In this document: one piece after another, positions 49,991 through 59,575 of the stretch
How the letters are laid out: the number at the start of each line of letters is the position of its first letter
How positions within the stretch are numbered: position 1 is the stretch's first letter
Assembly: GCA_015665455.1 (NCBI GenBank)
Contig: JADFAD010000006.1
Span: forward strand, 496,001-560,000
DNA: 64,000 bases
Source of the DNA: Oceanospirillaceae bacterium
GTDB lineage: Bacteria > Pseudomonadota > Gammaproteobacteria > Pseudomonadales > Litoribrevibacteraceae
Reading direction: 5' to 3'
The notes under the pieces: generated by a model
The model's database searches: none
What the model saw: the letters and a program-made list of their open reading frames with translations, nothing else
Told to the model about the DNA's origin: nothing
Program-made: the position numbers and the translations under genes

Positions 49991-52138
49991 ATGAAACGAA
50001 CGAATCTATCTCTAGCGATAACATCCATCCTATTAGGAACTGTAGGAAGCAGTGAAAACGCCTTCGCCGGTGCCTTTGAGGCTTGTCCAACCCAAGCCTT
50101 TCTGATTCAAACACCGTCTTCATTGCCAATTACCTACGGTGTTGATTTGGCCACAGGGAGCTATACCACACTATCGCCAGATATGGGCACCACCAAAGTA
50201 AACGGTGTTGGTTTCAACTACCATGATAACTACATGTACGGTTGGGATTATGGAAACGCGACACTGGCCAAAATCGGAGACGATTATCAAACACAAGCAC
50301 TCAATATCACCTCAGGGTTAATTGGGCAGTCATTCTACGTAGGGGATGTCTCTCTGGACGAAAACAAGTGGTACGGTTATCGCCCAAAACAAGGTCTTTA
50401 TTCTGTTGATCTAACCGACCCAAGTGCCGACCTAACAATGGTTCAAGTTGCAACGTCCGATACCATGGGTAAACCCAAAATCACCGACTTCGCCTTTCAC
50501 CCAACCGACGGCTATTTATACGCAGTAGACAATGATGGTTTTCTTCTAAAAATAGACGTATCTGATGGTACGACAACCACAATTACGGAGGTTTTAAACG
50601 AAGCGGAATCCGGTTTTAATTTCACATTTGGCGCACAATATTTTGACGTCAACGGGAACCTCTACATCAGTAACAACGGCAACGGGTATGTCTACAAAGT
50701 CGATTTAAACGTCGCAGAACCAGAAGCCATCTTCTTTGCCTATGGGCCCACCTCACAGTCCAATGACGGCGCTCGTTGCGCTCTGGCGCCAGTAGTAAGT
50801 ACCACAGGGCTGGACTTTGGGGATGCACCGGAATCTTACAGCACCAGCTTTGATGCATCCGGCCCTCGCCATGGCACCAGTAGCGTCTACCTCGGCGACG
50901 AAATAGATACGGAAGGTGATGCCTATATTTACCCATTATCAGACGATTCAAGTGATGGTAATGACGACGACGATGGCATCAGTTTTGTCACTGGTCTTGA
51001 AATAGCAGAAACGGCACTCATCGTAGCCAAGGCTTCGGTCGCCAACAGTTATCTGAACGCCTGGATCGACTGGAATCAGAATGGCACCTTCGACAATGAC
51101 GAACAAATATTAACCGATGAAGTCTTAAGCACTGGAAACAATAACCTGTCGTTTGAAGTACCCAGTTGGGCCACTGCTGGTGCGTCATGGGCTCGTTTCC
51201 GTGTCAGTACCCTATCAGGTATTGGCCCCACAGGTGGCGTCAGCGATGGAGAAGTCGAAGATTACCCAATCACAGTGACGGAAGAAAATGTCACTGTGAA
51301 CTATTACCCCAGTTCGAACAGTTTCACTACAGTGGCTTATGAGGATCTATGGCCACTCGAAGGCGACTTCGACATGAATGATTTACTGATGAATCTTCGA
51401 ATTGCAGAGTACATCAAAAACGGTGAAGTCATCCGCGTAGAAATTAATGGCAAAGTTGCAGCCGTAGGGGCTGGGTTCCACAACGGTTTTGCCATTCAGC
51501 TGCCCGACGTAGCCCGATCTGCCATTAAAGAATCGGCCGTAAAACTGACTATGAATAATGAAATCCAAAGCGGCACAATTCTAGAAGAAGGGCTCACCAA
51601 CGCAGTGTTCATCGTGACGGAAGACGCTTGGGCTATCACCAACCCAGGTGAGGGTGAGTGTACGTTCTTCAGAACAGAAGGCGGTTGCGGTACGACCCTT
51701 AGACCCAACTGGAAATTAGTCATACCGATGCAGTCGCCCGTCGCCCTTAGCGAATTTCCTGACGCGCCTTATGATCCATTCATTTATGCAACCCCAGGGT
51801 ATGATCACGGCCAAGTTGTCACCGATGTGGTCGGCAGCCAACCAGGCAGAGCATGGGAGGTTCATTTAAAAAACAAAGCACCGACTGAATTAATGAACAC
51901 CTATCTTCTTGGTCATAGCCAAGACGAGTCAGACGCAAGTGCGGGTTTGTATTATTTGAACAGCCAAGGCATGCCTTGGGCCATGGAAGTCCCCGAAGAC
52001 TGGAAGCATCCGGCTGAGAAGTTTGATCTGAGATCTGCTTATCCAAAGTTTACCAACTTCGCCACCTCTTCGGGCGCCAACGACACAGACTGGTACATTG
52101 AAGGAAACGCTCAATCCACATTCATATTCCAAGACTAG
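49991..52138 (+). CDS. LruC-domain surface protein with GEVED domain
   Basis: A 715-residue exported protein. After a signal peptide (to about residue 27), a propeller-like region with repeated Tyr-Gly strands (about 35-265) is followed by a GEVED domain (about 272-430) starting LDFGDAPESYST, with the run DDDDGISF and DWNQNGTFDN. A C-terminal LruC domain starts at about residue 435 and includes VAYEDLWPLEGDFDMNDLL. GEVED and LruC domains are found on exported and outer-surface proteins. It is followed, 11 bp on, by a lipoprotein gene that is probably its partner. No enzyme active site is seen. Confidence 0.85.
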   Translation: MKRTNLSLAITSILLGTVGSSENAFAGAFEACPTQAFLIQTPSSLPITYGVDLATGSYTTLSPDMGTTKVNGVGFNYHDNYMYGWDYGNATLAKIGDDYQTQALNITSGLIGQSFYVGDVSLDENKWYGYRPKQGLYSVDLTDPSADLTMVQVATSDTMGKPKITDFAFHPTDGYLYAVDNDGFLLKIDVSDGTTTTITEVLNEAESGFNFTFGAQYFDVNGNLYISNNGNGYVYKVDLNVAEPEAIFFAYGPTSQSNDGARCALAPVVSTTGLDFGDAPESYSTSFDASGPRHGTSSVYLGDEIDTEGDAYIYPLSDDSSDGNDDDDGISFVTGLEIAETALIVAKASVANSYLNAWIDWNQNGTFDNDEQILTDEVLSTGNNNLSFEVPSWATAGASWARFRVSTLSGIGPTGGVSDGEVEDYPITVTEENVTVNYYPSSNSFTTVAYEDLWPLEGDFDMNDLLMNLRIAEYIKNGEVIRVEINGKVAAVGAGFHNGFAIQLPDVARSAIKESAVKLTMNNEIQSGTILEEGLTNAVFIVTEDAWAITNPGEGECTFFRTEGGCGTTLRPNWKLVIPMQSPVALSEFPDAPYDPFIYATPGYDHGQVVTDVVGSQPGRAWEVHLKNKAPTELMNTYLLGHSQDESDASAGLYYLNSQGMPWAMEVPEDWKHPAEKFDLRSAYPKFTNFATSSGANDTDWYIEGNAQSTFIFQD

Positions 52139-52149
52139 GAGATCGCACC

Positions 52150-52650
52150 ATGATTACATTTAATACGAAGTGGTTAGCAACGATCATCATGACCTTGAGC
52201 CTTCCTTTAATTGGCTGCGGTGGTGGAGGCGGCGGGGGATCTGATGATTCATCGCCAACGGCAACTCAAAGCACACCGAACACCACAGAAACGACAACGG
52301 AGGAGGATCAAAATACCGGAAGTGGAGAGTCTGAAATAGCACCAGAATTCAACTTAACCAGCATTCAGGAGGTTCTGGTATCCATCGATATTTCCGCACA
52401 AACCACAGATAAAACCTATCTATCGGTTTGTCACTTGAAGGAGACAGATACCAACGTCGCAGAAATTGACTATGAAAACTGCCTGATCCGAAGCGTGGTG
52501 GAAGACGGAACGTTCTCAGGCTCATTCAAGGCCGCACCTCATTTCGAAGAGCTGGCCGTTGCGATTTGGTTCTATGATACAGCCCAAGATCCCATTGAAT
52601 CATTAATAAGCCGAGCGGATATGGACACTGGCGAAGTACTTATTAATTAG
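52150..52650 (+). CDS. Lipoprotein, partner of the LruC protein
   Basis: A 166-residue lipoprotein: signal MITFNTKWLATIIMTLSLPL, lipobox LIGC (Cys24), then a run of seven glycines and a Ser/Thr-rich linker (about 32-65), then a small beta-sandwich-like domain. AGGAGATCGCACC before the ATG is a strong ribosome binding site, and the gap to the LruC gene is 11 bp, so the two are co-expressed. The sequence resembles small lipoproteins that follow LruC genes in other marine bacteria, but no function is known. A 17-bp triplicate repeat overlaps its stop. Confidence 0.72.
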   Translation: MITFNTKWLATIIMTLSLPLIGCGGGGGGGSDDSSPTATQSTPNTTETTTEEDQNTGSGESEIAPEFNLTSIQEVLVSIDISAQTTDKTYLSVCHLKETDTNVAEIDYENCLIRSVVEDGTFSGSFKAAPHFEELAVAIWFYDTAQDPIESLISRADMDTGEVLIN

Positions 52651-52683
52651 AAGTGCTTATTAACTAGAAGTACTTATTAACTA
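52633..52683 (+). repeat. Three tandem 17-bp repeats overlapping a stop codon
   Basis: Three units of GAAGTRCTTATTAAYTA at 52633-52649, 52650-52666 and 52667-52683. The first carries the end of the lipoprotein gene; the copies add stop codons and look like recent slippage. Confidence 0.75.
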
Positions 52684-52718
52684 ATTGCCAAAACCATAAG
52701 CCCATCGTTTGTCTCTTT

Positions 52719-52746
52719 GCCCAACCTTAAGGTTGGGCTTTTTTTC
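52719..52746 (+). terminator. Intrinsic terminator of the LruC operon
   Basis: GCCCAACC and GGTTGGGC (52719-52726 and 52731-52738) with a TTAA loop are followed by a run of T. A canonical terminator. Confidence 0.9.
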
Positions 52747-52779
52747 ATCTGTGCTCTAAAAACGATTGATATTATTCGG

Positions 52780-53451
52780 TTAAGTATTCGATAACGTTTT
52801 AATAAACGCTTCAGACTCTTTGATGGAGTGCTCCATCTCTTTTACCAAACGAGCAACGTCACCTTGAATCGTTTTCAATTCGCCTTTCAATGCATTAATC
52901 GCTTGAGCATTTAGATTGTGTTTTAAGAAAAGTACCTGATCCTGAAACGCAGCAAGGACAGGCGCCATTTTCTTTTCAGAACGGCGCATGGCCTTAATCA
53001 ATGAATTATACTTACGGCGGGTTTTAGACAGTTTTTGAGCACTTTGCTTTCTTAAATTCGCATTCGAATATAACGCCAGCTCGTCCTTCCATTCATCAAA
53101 CAAGGCTTCCGATACATCTTCCACAGCATTAATTCGATCAGAGACGGCTTCCGCAGCACTTTTACTGTCTTCATATTCATCGTTCAATAACGAATACTTA
53201 TCCACAAGTTCTTGATCTTCAATGGTAACAATGGATTGATACTGCTCTAACGCAGACGCAAATTGCTCTTTGGCGTCCGTTTGAGCGTCTTTGGCTTCTT
53301 CGACACGATCAACCAAAATATCACGTTTGTGAATGCCCACCTTTTCCATTGCACCGTAATAAACACTTTGACAACCACTGGTGAGCATAGCGAATAACAA
53401 GATTGAAAGAAGGTTTAGATGTAAACGAACGGAGAAACGCCCTTTTCTCAT
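52780..53451 (-). CDS. DUF2959 family lipoprotein
   Basis: A 223-residue protein with a lipoprotein-type signal (LLFAMLTSGCQS, Cys27 or so) and a long coiled coil over about residues 45-220. The motif GCQSVYYGAMEKVGIHKRDILVDRVEEA is diagnostic of DUF2959, an unstudied envelope family in marine gammaproteobacteria. ATG 53451 is chosen because AGGA lies about eight bases upstream; the in-frame ATG at 53469 is possible. Convergent with the LruC operon. Confidence 0.82.
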   Translation of the reverse strand: MRKGRFSVRLHLNLLSILLFAMLTSGCQSVYYGAMEKVGIHKRDILVDRVEEAKDAQTDAKEQFASALEQYQSIVTIEDQELVDKYSLLNDEYEDSKSAAEAVSDRINAVEDVSEALFDEWKDELALYSNANLRKQSAQKLSKTRRKYNSLIKAMRRSEKKMAPVLAAFQDQVLFLKHNLNAQAINALKGELKTIQGDVARLVKEMEHSIKESEAFIKTLSNT

Positions 53452-53551
53452 GAGAAAGTCCTGATCCAAATAAATTAAGCGGGCATCATATCAGTAAGAA
53501 TTAAGAATAACCGAGTGGTTTATTACAAAAAATGAATTAACAATGCTTTAT

Positions 53552-56146
53552 TTATTTGACCCGCAATAGCCTGTCTGTCTCATACAAGTTCGGGTTTTCA
53601 ATGAGCAACGCCTCATAGTCATTCGCAGGCAAAGGCCGACTGAATAAATACCCTTGCATCTCTTCTGCGCCCAAATTTCTGATTGCGTTACTTTGTTCGA
53701 CAGTTTCAACGCCTTCGGCAACCACACTTAACCCCAACGTATGTGCGATATTAATAATAAGTAAAACAATATTGGTGTTTTGCTCAGACTTCAACATGTC
53801 ATCAATAAAGCAGCGATCAATCTTCAAGGTGTTAATGGGAAACTGTTTCAAATAATTCAGTGAAGAGTAACCCGTTCCAAAGTCATCAATCGCTAGATAA
53901 ATACCACTGTCACGTAATGCTTGCATGTGCTCAATGGCTTTCTTGGTGTCTTTAATCACCGTACTCTCGGTAATTTCAAGCTCCAAATACTCAACTGACA
54001 ACCCTGTTCTTTCAAGGATTTTCTCCACACGCTCAACCAAGTCATCCATTAAAAACTGTTGAGCTGAAATGTTAACCGCCATTCGACCATGACAAATCCC
54101 CTGCTTAATCCAAGCCTGATATTGTCGACAAGCTTTCATCAAGATCATCTCACCCAGAGGTATAATCAGGCCTATTTGCTCTGCGATAGAAATGAATAAA
54201 TCCGGCGGTACCATTTTTCCATTAAGATTCCAGCGAGCCAGAACTTCAAGCCCCTCCAACGCCCCGGTCACCATATTTACTTTGGGCTGGTAATGAAGCC
54301 CTATGTCTTCACTCTTAACTGCATTTCTCAATTGAGTTTCAAGCGTCAAACGCTCCAGCGCATGAGCATTCATGGATTCATCAAAAAAATGGTAAACATT
54401 CCGGCCTGCCGTTTTTGAAGCGTACATAGCCTTGTCGGACTTTTGCAGTAATAAGGTCGCAGTTTCACCATCATCCGGGTACACCGCTATACCAATACTG
54501 GCAGTAAGAATGATCTCATGGCCGCTGAGCTTGCAAGGCGTAGCCAGCATATCGATTATACGTTGCGCCACTTTGGCTGCTACGTGACTATCTGCAATGT
54601 TATCTATCAGCATGACAAACTCATCACCGCCCAGCCGAGCGACCAAATCGTCCCCTCGTTCAATGGTCAACAAACGTCGACTGACCTCAATGAGTAACTC
54701 ATCTCCTGCTCCGTGCCCCATCGAATCATTGATGCGTTTAAAACTGTCCAAATCAATGAATAATAGGCCAAAACGAATGTTGAGATTGTTCCTTCGTTTT
54801 AGTAACTGATCAATGCGTTCATTAAAAAGCGCCCGATTGGGTAAGCCGGTTAACGAATCGTAATTGGCTAACTTTCTTAGCTCTTCCTCCGCTTTTTTGC
54901 GATAGGTTATGTCTGAAAAGACCCCAACGTATTGCACACTTTCGTCTTCATCGTTATTTACTCGGTCGATGTGAATCTCTTGCAAATAATTACTGTCTTT
55001 GCCCCTACCCCACAGTTCACCTGACCACTTACCTTCCTCTTCTAGGGCTTGTTTAATCACGGATATCTCGTTGGAGTCGCCCTCTTCTACCTCCACAAAT
55101 GGGACGGTTTTCCCAACGCTTTCTTCAAACTTAAACCCTGTAATTTCTGAATACGCATCGTTGATTTCTTCAATCAAAAAGTTTTGATCGGAAATCCAAA
55201 CCCCATCCGATGTGTTCTTAAAGGATATGGCAATGGTTCTAAGTGCTCTTTCACTTTCTTTGCGTTGGCTTATGTCCCTCAAGGTGCCACACATACGCAG
55301 GGGCTTTCCTTGATCGTCTCTTGTAATGACTTGGCCTTGATCATGAACCCAGACCCAATCGCCCTTAATGTCTTTTAATCGATATTCAGCAACATAATCC
55401 TCACGACCGCCCTCCAAATGTTGCTGTAAGGCATCAGTAAAGCTTTCAACATCTTTAGGATGAATGTATTGAGCGTAGGAGCGCCCTCCTTTTTCATGCG
55501 TGGATTCAGGCAGTTCAAGCCAACCCAGTTCATTACTGCGTTGGGTTATGCCTGTATTTAAATTCCAATCCCAAAGCTCATTCCCACTGGCCCATAGCGC
55601 GGCTTTCAACCGAGACTTTTCCGTAGCAATCATCTGTAAATGGCTCTTTACCGATTGCTCATGCTGAATTCGATCTTTATAACTTTCGAGGGACTTTAAC
55701 GCTAAACTCTTATACTGATCTTGAGCCAGCGATTCTATGAAATGGCGATGACGAATAACTTCCATGTGCGTCCGAACTTTGGCTTGCACAGCCTTCGTGT
55801 TAATCGGCTTAGTAATATAATCCAAGGCTCCGAGCTCAAGACCATGCGTTTCGTCCTCGCTGGTGAGTTTCGCGGTAACAAATAACACAGGAATAGCGTG
55901 GGTGATACTTTGTTCTTTAAGGACTTTCAGTACATCAAACCCATCCATATCCGGCATGATGACATCCAGTAATATCAAATCAGGGCGCTCAGAATTAGCC
56001 AACGCGATCGCTTGCTCCCCACTGCAGGCAGTAACCAATGCGTAATCATTTTGAAAAAGCAGTTCCAGCAACCTGATATTAATTGGATCATCATCGACAA
56101 CCATCAACGTCTGCTTGTCTTTGCTGTTCAAGTCAGCCCCACTCAT
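53552..56146 (-). CDS. Response regulator with PAS-PAS-GGDEF-EAL (c-di-GMP signalling)
   Basis: An 864-residue cytoplasmic signalling protein. A receiver domain (about 15-135) has the acidic triplet DDD and the phosphorylated Asp in LILLDVIMPDMDG. Two PAS domains follow (about 185-305 and 310-425), then a GGDEF domain with an intact GGDEF motif (RLGGDEFVMLID) and an EAL domain with EVLARW as the EAL motif, plus DDFGTGYSSLNYLK. Both cyclase and phosphodiesterase residues look intact, so either activity is possible. ATG 56146 has AAGGTGAG upstream. The Hpt gene lies 42 bp upstream in the same direction and can pass phosphate to the receiver. Confidence 0.9.
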   Translation of the reverse strand: MSGADLNSKDKQTLMVVDDDPINIRLLELLFQNDYALVTACSGEQAIALANSERPDLILLDVIMPDMDGFDVLKVLKEQSITHAIPVLFVTAKLTSEDETHGLELGALDYITKPINTKAVQAKVRTHMEVIRHRHFIESLAQDQYKSLALKSLESYKDRIQHEQSVKSHLQMIATEKSRLKAALWASGNELWDWNLNTGITQRSNELGWLELPESTHEKGGRSYAQYIHPKDVESFTDALQQHLEGGREDYVAEYRLKDIKGDWVWVHDQGQVITRDDQGKPLRMCGTLRDISQRKESERALRTIAISFKNTSDGVWISDQNFLIEEINDAYSEITGFKFEESVGKTVPFVEVEEGDSNEISVIKQALEEEGKWSGELWGRGKDSNYLQEIHIDRVNNDEDESVQYVGVFSDITYRKKAEEELRKLANYDSLTGLPNRALFNERIDQLLKRRNNLNIRFGLLFIDLDSFKRINDSMGHGAGDELLIEVSRRLLTIERGDDLVARLGGDEFVMLIDNIADSHVAAKVAQRIIDMLATPCKLSGHEIILTASIGIAVYPDDGETATLLLQKSDKAMYASKTAGRNVYHFFDESMNAHALERLTLETQLRNAVKSEDIGLHYQPKVNMVTGALEGLEVLARWNLNGKMVPPDLFISIAEQIGLIIPLGEMILMKACRQYQAWIKQGICHGRMAVNISAQQFLMDDLVERVEKILERTGLSVEYLELEITESTVIKDTKKAIEHMQALRDSGIYLAIDDFGTGYSSLNYLKQFPINTLKIDRCFIDDMLKSEQNTNIVLLIINIAHTLGLSVVAEGVETVEQSNAIRNLGAEEMQGYLFSRPLPANDYEALLIENPNLYETDRLLRVK

Positions 56147-56188
56147 TTCACTCACCTTGATAAATAAGGGTCTAAAACTTAAAAACAA

Positions 56189-56623
56189 TTACTGTTTAGA
56201 AACACCATTAATATTAGCCCCTTCTTCCAGAAATACCTGTATTAACCTTTCAGAATGACTAAGGACATTTTCTAAAGCGTGAGTAAAATTTGCTTGGCAT
56301 TCTTGAATCGTTACTTCAGTCAATGTCTCTTTTTCTCGATTCAGTTCATCGATTAATCGGTGCTCAAGCTGGCTGGCAGTATATTCAAGAGCAGGTAAAG
56401 AAAGCGTTCCTGCCGCGCCCTTTACACTGTGGGCTAACTTTCTCGCTTCACGAAAGTTACTTACTTCAATCTGATCGTTAATCAAAACAGAAAAACGATT
56501 GTATTTGTCAATGAACAGTCGGATGCTTTCAGCATAAAAAGCACCATCATCGAGCCAACGAGTCATGCCTGAAGACACATCAATAATAGCCAGTGCCGTT
56601 GGGTCGGAATTGTCTACAGTCAC
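56189..56623 (-). CDS. Histidine phosphotransfer (Hpt) protein
   Basis: A 144-residue helical-bundle protein with the Hpt motif ARKLAHSVKGAAGTLSLPAL, His in HSVKGAAG being phosphorylated. I start at GTG 56623 because GGAGGT is seven bases upstream; longer in-frame starts have no ribosome binding site. It sits upstream of the c-di-GMP regulator, so the two probably form a short operon in a phosphorelay. The hybrid sensor kinase that feeds it is not in the window. Confidence 0.84.
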   Translation of the reverse strand: MTVDNSDPTALAIIDVSSGMTRWLDDGAFYAESIRLFIDKYNRFSVLINDQIEVSNFREARKLAHSVKGAAGTLSLPALEYTASQLEHRLIDELNREKETLTEVTIQECQANFTHALENVLSHSERLIQVFLEEGANINGVSKQ

Positions 56624-56832
56624 AACGCAGACCTCCATCATCAGAGTACAATCAAGAAAATTTAAGGAATGGAACATCCACCGTAAAAAACAGTCCCTTT
56701 AATAAAGACTTTAGCTAAGGATTAGGTTCTAGTTCGCCGAACTTTATGCAAGACTGAGTTCCATTGAGATCATTAATTCGTAAGGGTCTTAGAAAAACCT
56801 GCATCCACCGCAACTAAGAGCCCAAACATCCG

Positions 56833-57369
56833 ATGGTTTTTGAAGTCATTTTGATCGCCTGCATCTTAATAATTATCCTCTCCATTCTCTGGAGCACGCT
56901 GAAGGTAGGCATATCACCCATGCCCAGTTCGATGAGGGCCTATGAGGCGGTGGCTAAGTTTACGGAAGACACAGGCAATGGCCCTATCATTGATCTCGGC
57001 AGCGGTTGGGGAAATGTGGTCATTCGTTTGGCGAAAGCGTATCCAGAGAGAGAGGTGATCGGCTATGAGTTGTCACTTCTTCCCTGGTTCATCTCTCAAC
57101 TATTAAAATCAATATTGAGACTGAAAAACTTACGCATTCACCGAAAGAACTTCTTAGCCGTCAATTTCGCCGATCAGTCGGTACTTATTTGCTATCTGGT
57201 TCCGGAATCAATGGCCAAGATTCAAAAGAAACTGAAAACAGAACAGCACCACGTTCGATACTTAATCAGCAATAACTTTGCACTACCACTGCACACACCT
57301 GAACACACCGTTACGTTGAACGACTTTTATAACTCACCCGTATACCGATATCGTATGAAAGCCAAATAA
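56833..57369 (+). CDS. Membrane-anchored class I SAM methyltransferase
   Basis: A 178-residue protein with one N-terminal transmembrane helix (about residues 3-22) followed by a Rossmann-type methyltransferase domain. Motif I is IIDLGSGWGNVVIRLA, motif II is VIGYELSLLP. A DOT1/PrmA-like small core is likely, but the usual catalytic NPP-type motif is not obvious. It is divergent from the Hpt gene across about 210 bp and followed by a GC-rich hairpin. Substrate unknown; the membrane anchor suggests a lipid or envelope target. Confidence 0.75.
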   Translation: MVFEVILIACILIIILSILWSTLKVGISPMPSSMRAYEAVAKFTEDTGNGPIIDLGSGWGNVVIRLAKAYPEREVIGYELSLLPWFISQLLKSILRLKNLRIHRKNFLAVNFADQSVLICYLVPESMAKIQKKLKTEQHHVRYLISNNFALPLHTPEHTVTLNDFYNSPVYRYRMKAK

Positions 57370-57380
57370 CGTAAAAGAAA

Positions 57381-57404
57381 TCCCCCAGCTTGGCTGAGGG
57401 GGGT
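57381..57404. terminator. GC-rich hairpin between convergent genes
   Basis: CCCCCAGC pairs with GCTGAGGGGG (one bulged A) between the methyltransferase and the convergent PRPP-synthetase-like gene. Probably a terminator for both. Confidence 0.6.
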
Positions 57405-57405
57405 C

Positions 57406-58383
57406 TTAATGCCCTACCACTAACTCCAACGATGATTCAGTTCGGTTGGCTGTCAGACCCAAGGCTTTGCTCCACATCAAAAAAGCATCCGCCCAAACAT
57501 CGACCATATTGATGCACGCCGTAGGGTGCTTAATGGTGTTACAGCTCACCACTTGCTGAGCACCCGAGCCTAACAACAAGTCCACACAGGCATCTGAAAA
57601 TAAAGGATGAACGCCAATGCACACGGGCGCGTTGGCTCCTGATTGCATAAGACTTTCAACCGCCTTAGCCATCGTTTGCCCCGTAGAAATTATGTCATCC
57701 ACAAGCACTGGGGTCTTATTACTTAAATCAGCACGTTTGGGCAAACTGACGTCAACATCCCGATCACCTGAACGCTCTTTTAATAACACTTCAAATTCAC
57801 AGCCGACCAAACTGGCCACTTCGGCCACCCACTGCTCACTTTCGCTGTCTGGCCCAACAATGAGCGGGTTTTGAATAGAGTTCCTAATCCATTCAGCAAT
57901 CACAGGAGCAGCAGGAACAATTTGAGTAGGAATGGTATAAATTTCTGATAAACAATCGTAACGATGAAGATGGGGGTCGGTAGTAATCAACCAATCAAAG
58001 CTTTGACTGATCAATCGGGCAAAATGGCGAGATGTCACGCTCTCACCCGGTTTAAAACGAATGTCTTGTCGCATGTAAGGTAAATATGGAATAAGAAGCC
58101 CAACACTTTTGGCCCCTAATTCTTTTAGATTCTCTGCCATGAAAATCCATGTTAAAAATTGTTCATCCGGCTGAATCGCATTCAACAACAACACACAATG
58201 TTCGTCTTTTACATTGGTCAGAACGTTTAAATAACTTTCACCGTCCGGAAAACTTCGTGTTTCCAACGCTCCCTTTTGTATTACTTGACCAGAAATCTCA
58301 GGGCCTTGCTTAGCTTCTACACACTCAATAAAGCGATCTGCTATTGAGGTTTCCATACCCATATTAAACACTACAAATGTCAT
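57406..58383 (-). CDS. Ribose-phosphate diphosphokinase (PRPP synthetase)-like protein
   Basis: A 325-residue protein of the PRPP synthetase family, which makes PRPP from ribose 5-phosphate and ATP. Motifs: RSFPDGESY, LIPYLPYMRQDIRFKPGE (ATP-binding flexible loop region, with the usual Arg-Gln-Asp), TTDPHLHR, and the PRPP-binding loop VLVDDIISTGQTM. It differs from the main bacterial Prs by TSRHFA and a shorter C-terminus, and looks like the archaeal-type or accessory subgroup. ATG 58383 is used. It stands alone, without pur or pyr genes, so it may not be the house-keeping copy (inference). Confidence 0.82.
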   Translation of the reverse strand: MTFVVFNMGMETSIADRFIECVEAKQGPEISGQVIQKGALETRSFPDGESYLNVLTNVKDEHCVLLLNAIQPDEQFLTWIFMAENLKELGAKSVGLLIPYLPYMRQDIRFKPGESVTSRHFARLISQSFDWLITTDPHLHRYDCLSEIYTIPTQIVPAAPVIAEWIRNSIQNPLIVGPDSESEQWVAEVASLVGCEFEVLLKERSGDRDVDVSLPKRADLSNKTPVLVDDIISTGQTMAKAVESLMQSGANAPVCIGVHPLFSDACVDLLLGSGAQQVVSCNTIKHPTACINMVDVWADAFLMWSKALGLTANRTESSLELVVGH

Positions 58384-58803
58384 ACCTATAATCCCTTTTA
58401 TTAGGCCACGCACCCCAAAGAAAATAGCAAAACACCTATGCCTACAAGATAACCATTAATAGATACCGTTTAACACAGGCATGCGTAACCCAAAGACCAT
58501 TATTTCTCAACGCTCCATCCTGAGCACTCAACACTTTGAAAAAACACAAAGTAAGACGCTAATTTGAACAGGAATAAGAGCGTAACCAACACCTAAAACT
58601 TTCTTACTTCCGTCATTGAAGACGTTGTCTGAATATTTTGCCTCTCCATGGCTAGAATTTCTTATGAGTCCTAAAAAATTCGGCATGAACGGTCAAAAAA
58701 CATCAACAATACTCATGATTTAGGTTTACATATTAGTGTAGTCTCTGATTATTAGACTTGATCTGCGACATTCACTTTTATGATAAGAGGTATAGAAAAG
58801 TAA
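58384..58803. other. Intergenic region, about 420 bp, nothing recognised
   Basis: No plausible gene, tRNA or conserved RNA was seen on either strand. It is AT-rich near 58660-58800. It contains the promoter of the PRPP-synthetase-like gene and the 3' end of trmK. Confidence 0.5.
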
Positions 58804-59481
58804 TTAACGGTTCAACGCCAAGTAATCCGATAACGCATGACTGACGTCCTGATCTGGATTATTCGACATTCTGCGATAATGAGAAATAATACTGGCCAGA
58901 TATGCCTGATCGACGGTACGCGATAAATCCCACATTTTCGAACCGACATTGACTAACACATCATTCGCTTGCTGAGACACATGCACAATCTCGTAAAAGC
59001 GTTTATTTTCAAGCAACAGCGCTTCATCAACCAGACCAAACCCCATACGAATTAACGCCTGACGCACTTTGTAGTTATGATGAACAGGACACAATAGGAA
59101 TTCCATGTGGCTGTTTGGATTAGCCTCTGTAATAGCTTTGACCAACTCAATGATCAATTCACCACCCACACCCGCAATAATAATTAAATGCATCGGTGTA
59201 TCAGCATCCGCATCCGCTGACGCAATAGGAAGCTCCGCAACATCCAAGCAGTGCACTTTCCAACTTGCCCCAACGTTATTTTCAGGAAAAAAGCGCTCTA
59301 ACTGCGACTGAACATTCACCATCAAGGATTCAACCACATCCACAAAATGAACGGTTGTCGCAGCGTTTCTCTTCAACAGTGTTTGCCCTAACAAACCATG
59401 ATCACAGCAACAATCCCAAATATGATCGTACTTCCGGGTAACAAAGCTATCGATGGTTTTCAGGCGCTGACTTAATTTCAA
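58804..59481 (-). CDS. trmK: tRNA (adenine22-N1)-methyltransferase TrmK-like
   Basis: A 225-residue SAM-dependent methyltransferase. It has LKLSQRLKTIDSFV at the start, the motif I variant DCCCDHGLLG (TrmK family DxGxDHxxL), VHFVDVVESLM, and the NPPF-like position LIIIAGVGGELI, which is typical of TrmK (IAGMGG). TrmK methylates N1 of A22 in tRNA. I start at TTG 59481, which gives MKLSQRL as in relatives. A longer frame from ATG 59577 would overlap the divergent acetyltransferase start by 2 bp and has no ribosome binding site. Confidence 0.78.
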   Translation of the reverse strand: MKLSQRLKTIDSFVTRKYDHIWDCCCDHGLLGQTLLKRNAATTVHFVDVVESLMVNVQSQLERFFPENNVGASWKVHCLDVAELPIASADADADTPMHLIIIAGVGGELIIELVKAITEANPNSHMEFLLCPVHHNYKVRQALIRMGFGLVDEALLLENKRFYEIVHVSQQANDVLVNVGSKMWDLSRTVDQAYLASIISHYRRMSNNPDQDVSHALSDYLALNR

Positions 59482-59575
59482 TGAAGCATCTCTATAAAAA
59501 AATTGAGTTCTATAAGAATGTGCAATAAAGTCTGCCCACTTAAACAAGTATTCCCTATCGTTTAGAGGCGACCGC

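Noticed and set aside
17200-53210. Scattered DnaA-box matches such as TTATCCACA inside genes (for example near 17205 and 53200)
   Set aside because: They encode ordinary Val-Asp-Lys codons on the reverse strand and are not paired, so they look like chance matches unlike the intergenic palindromes.
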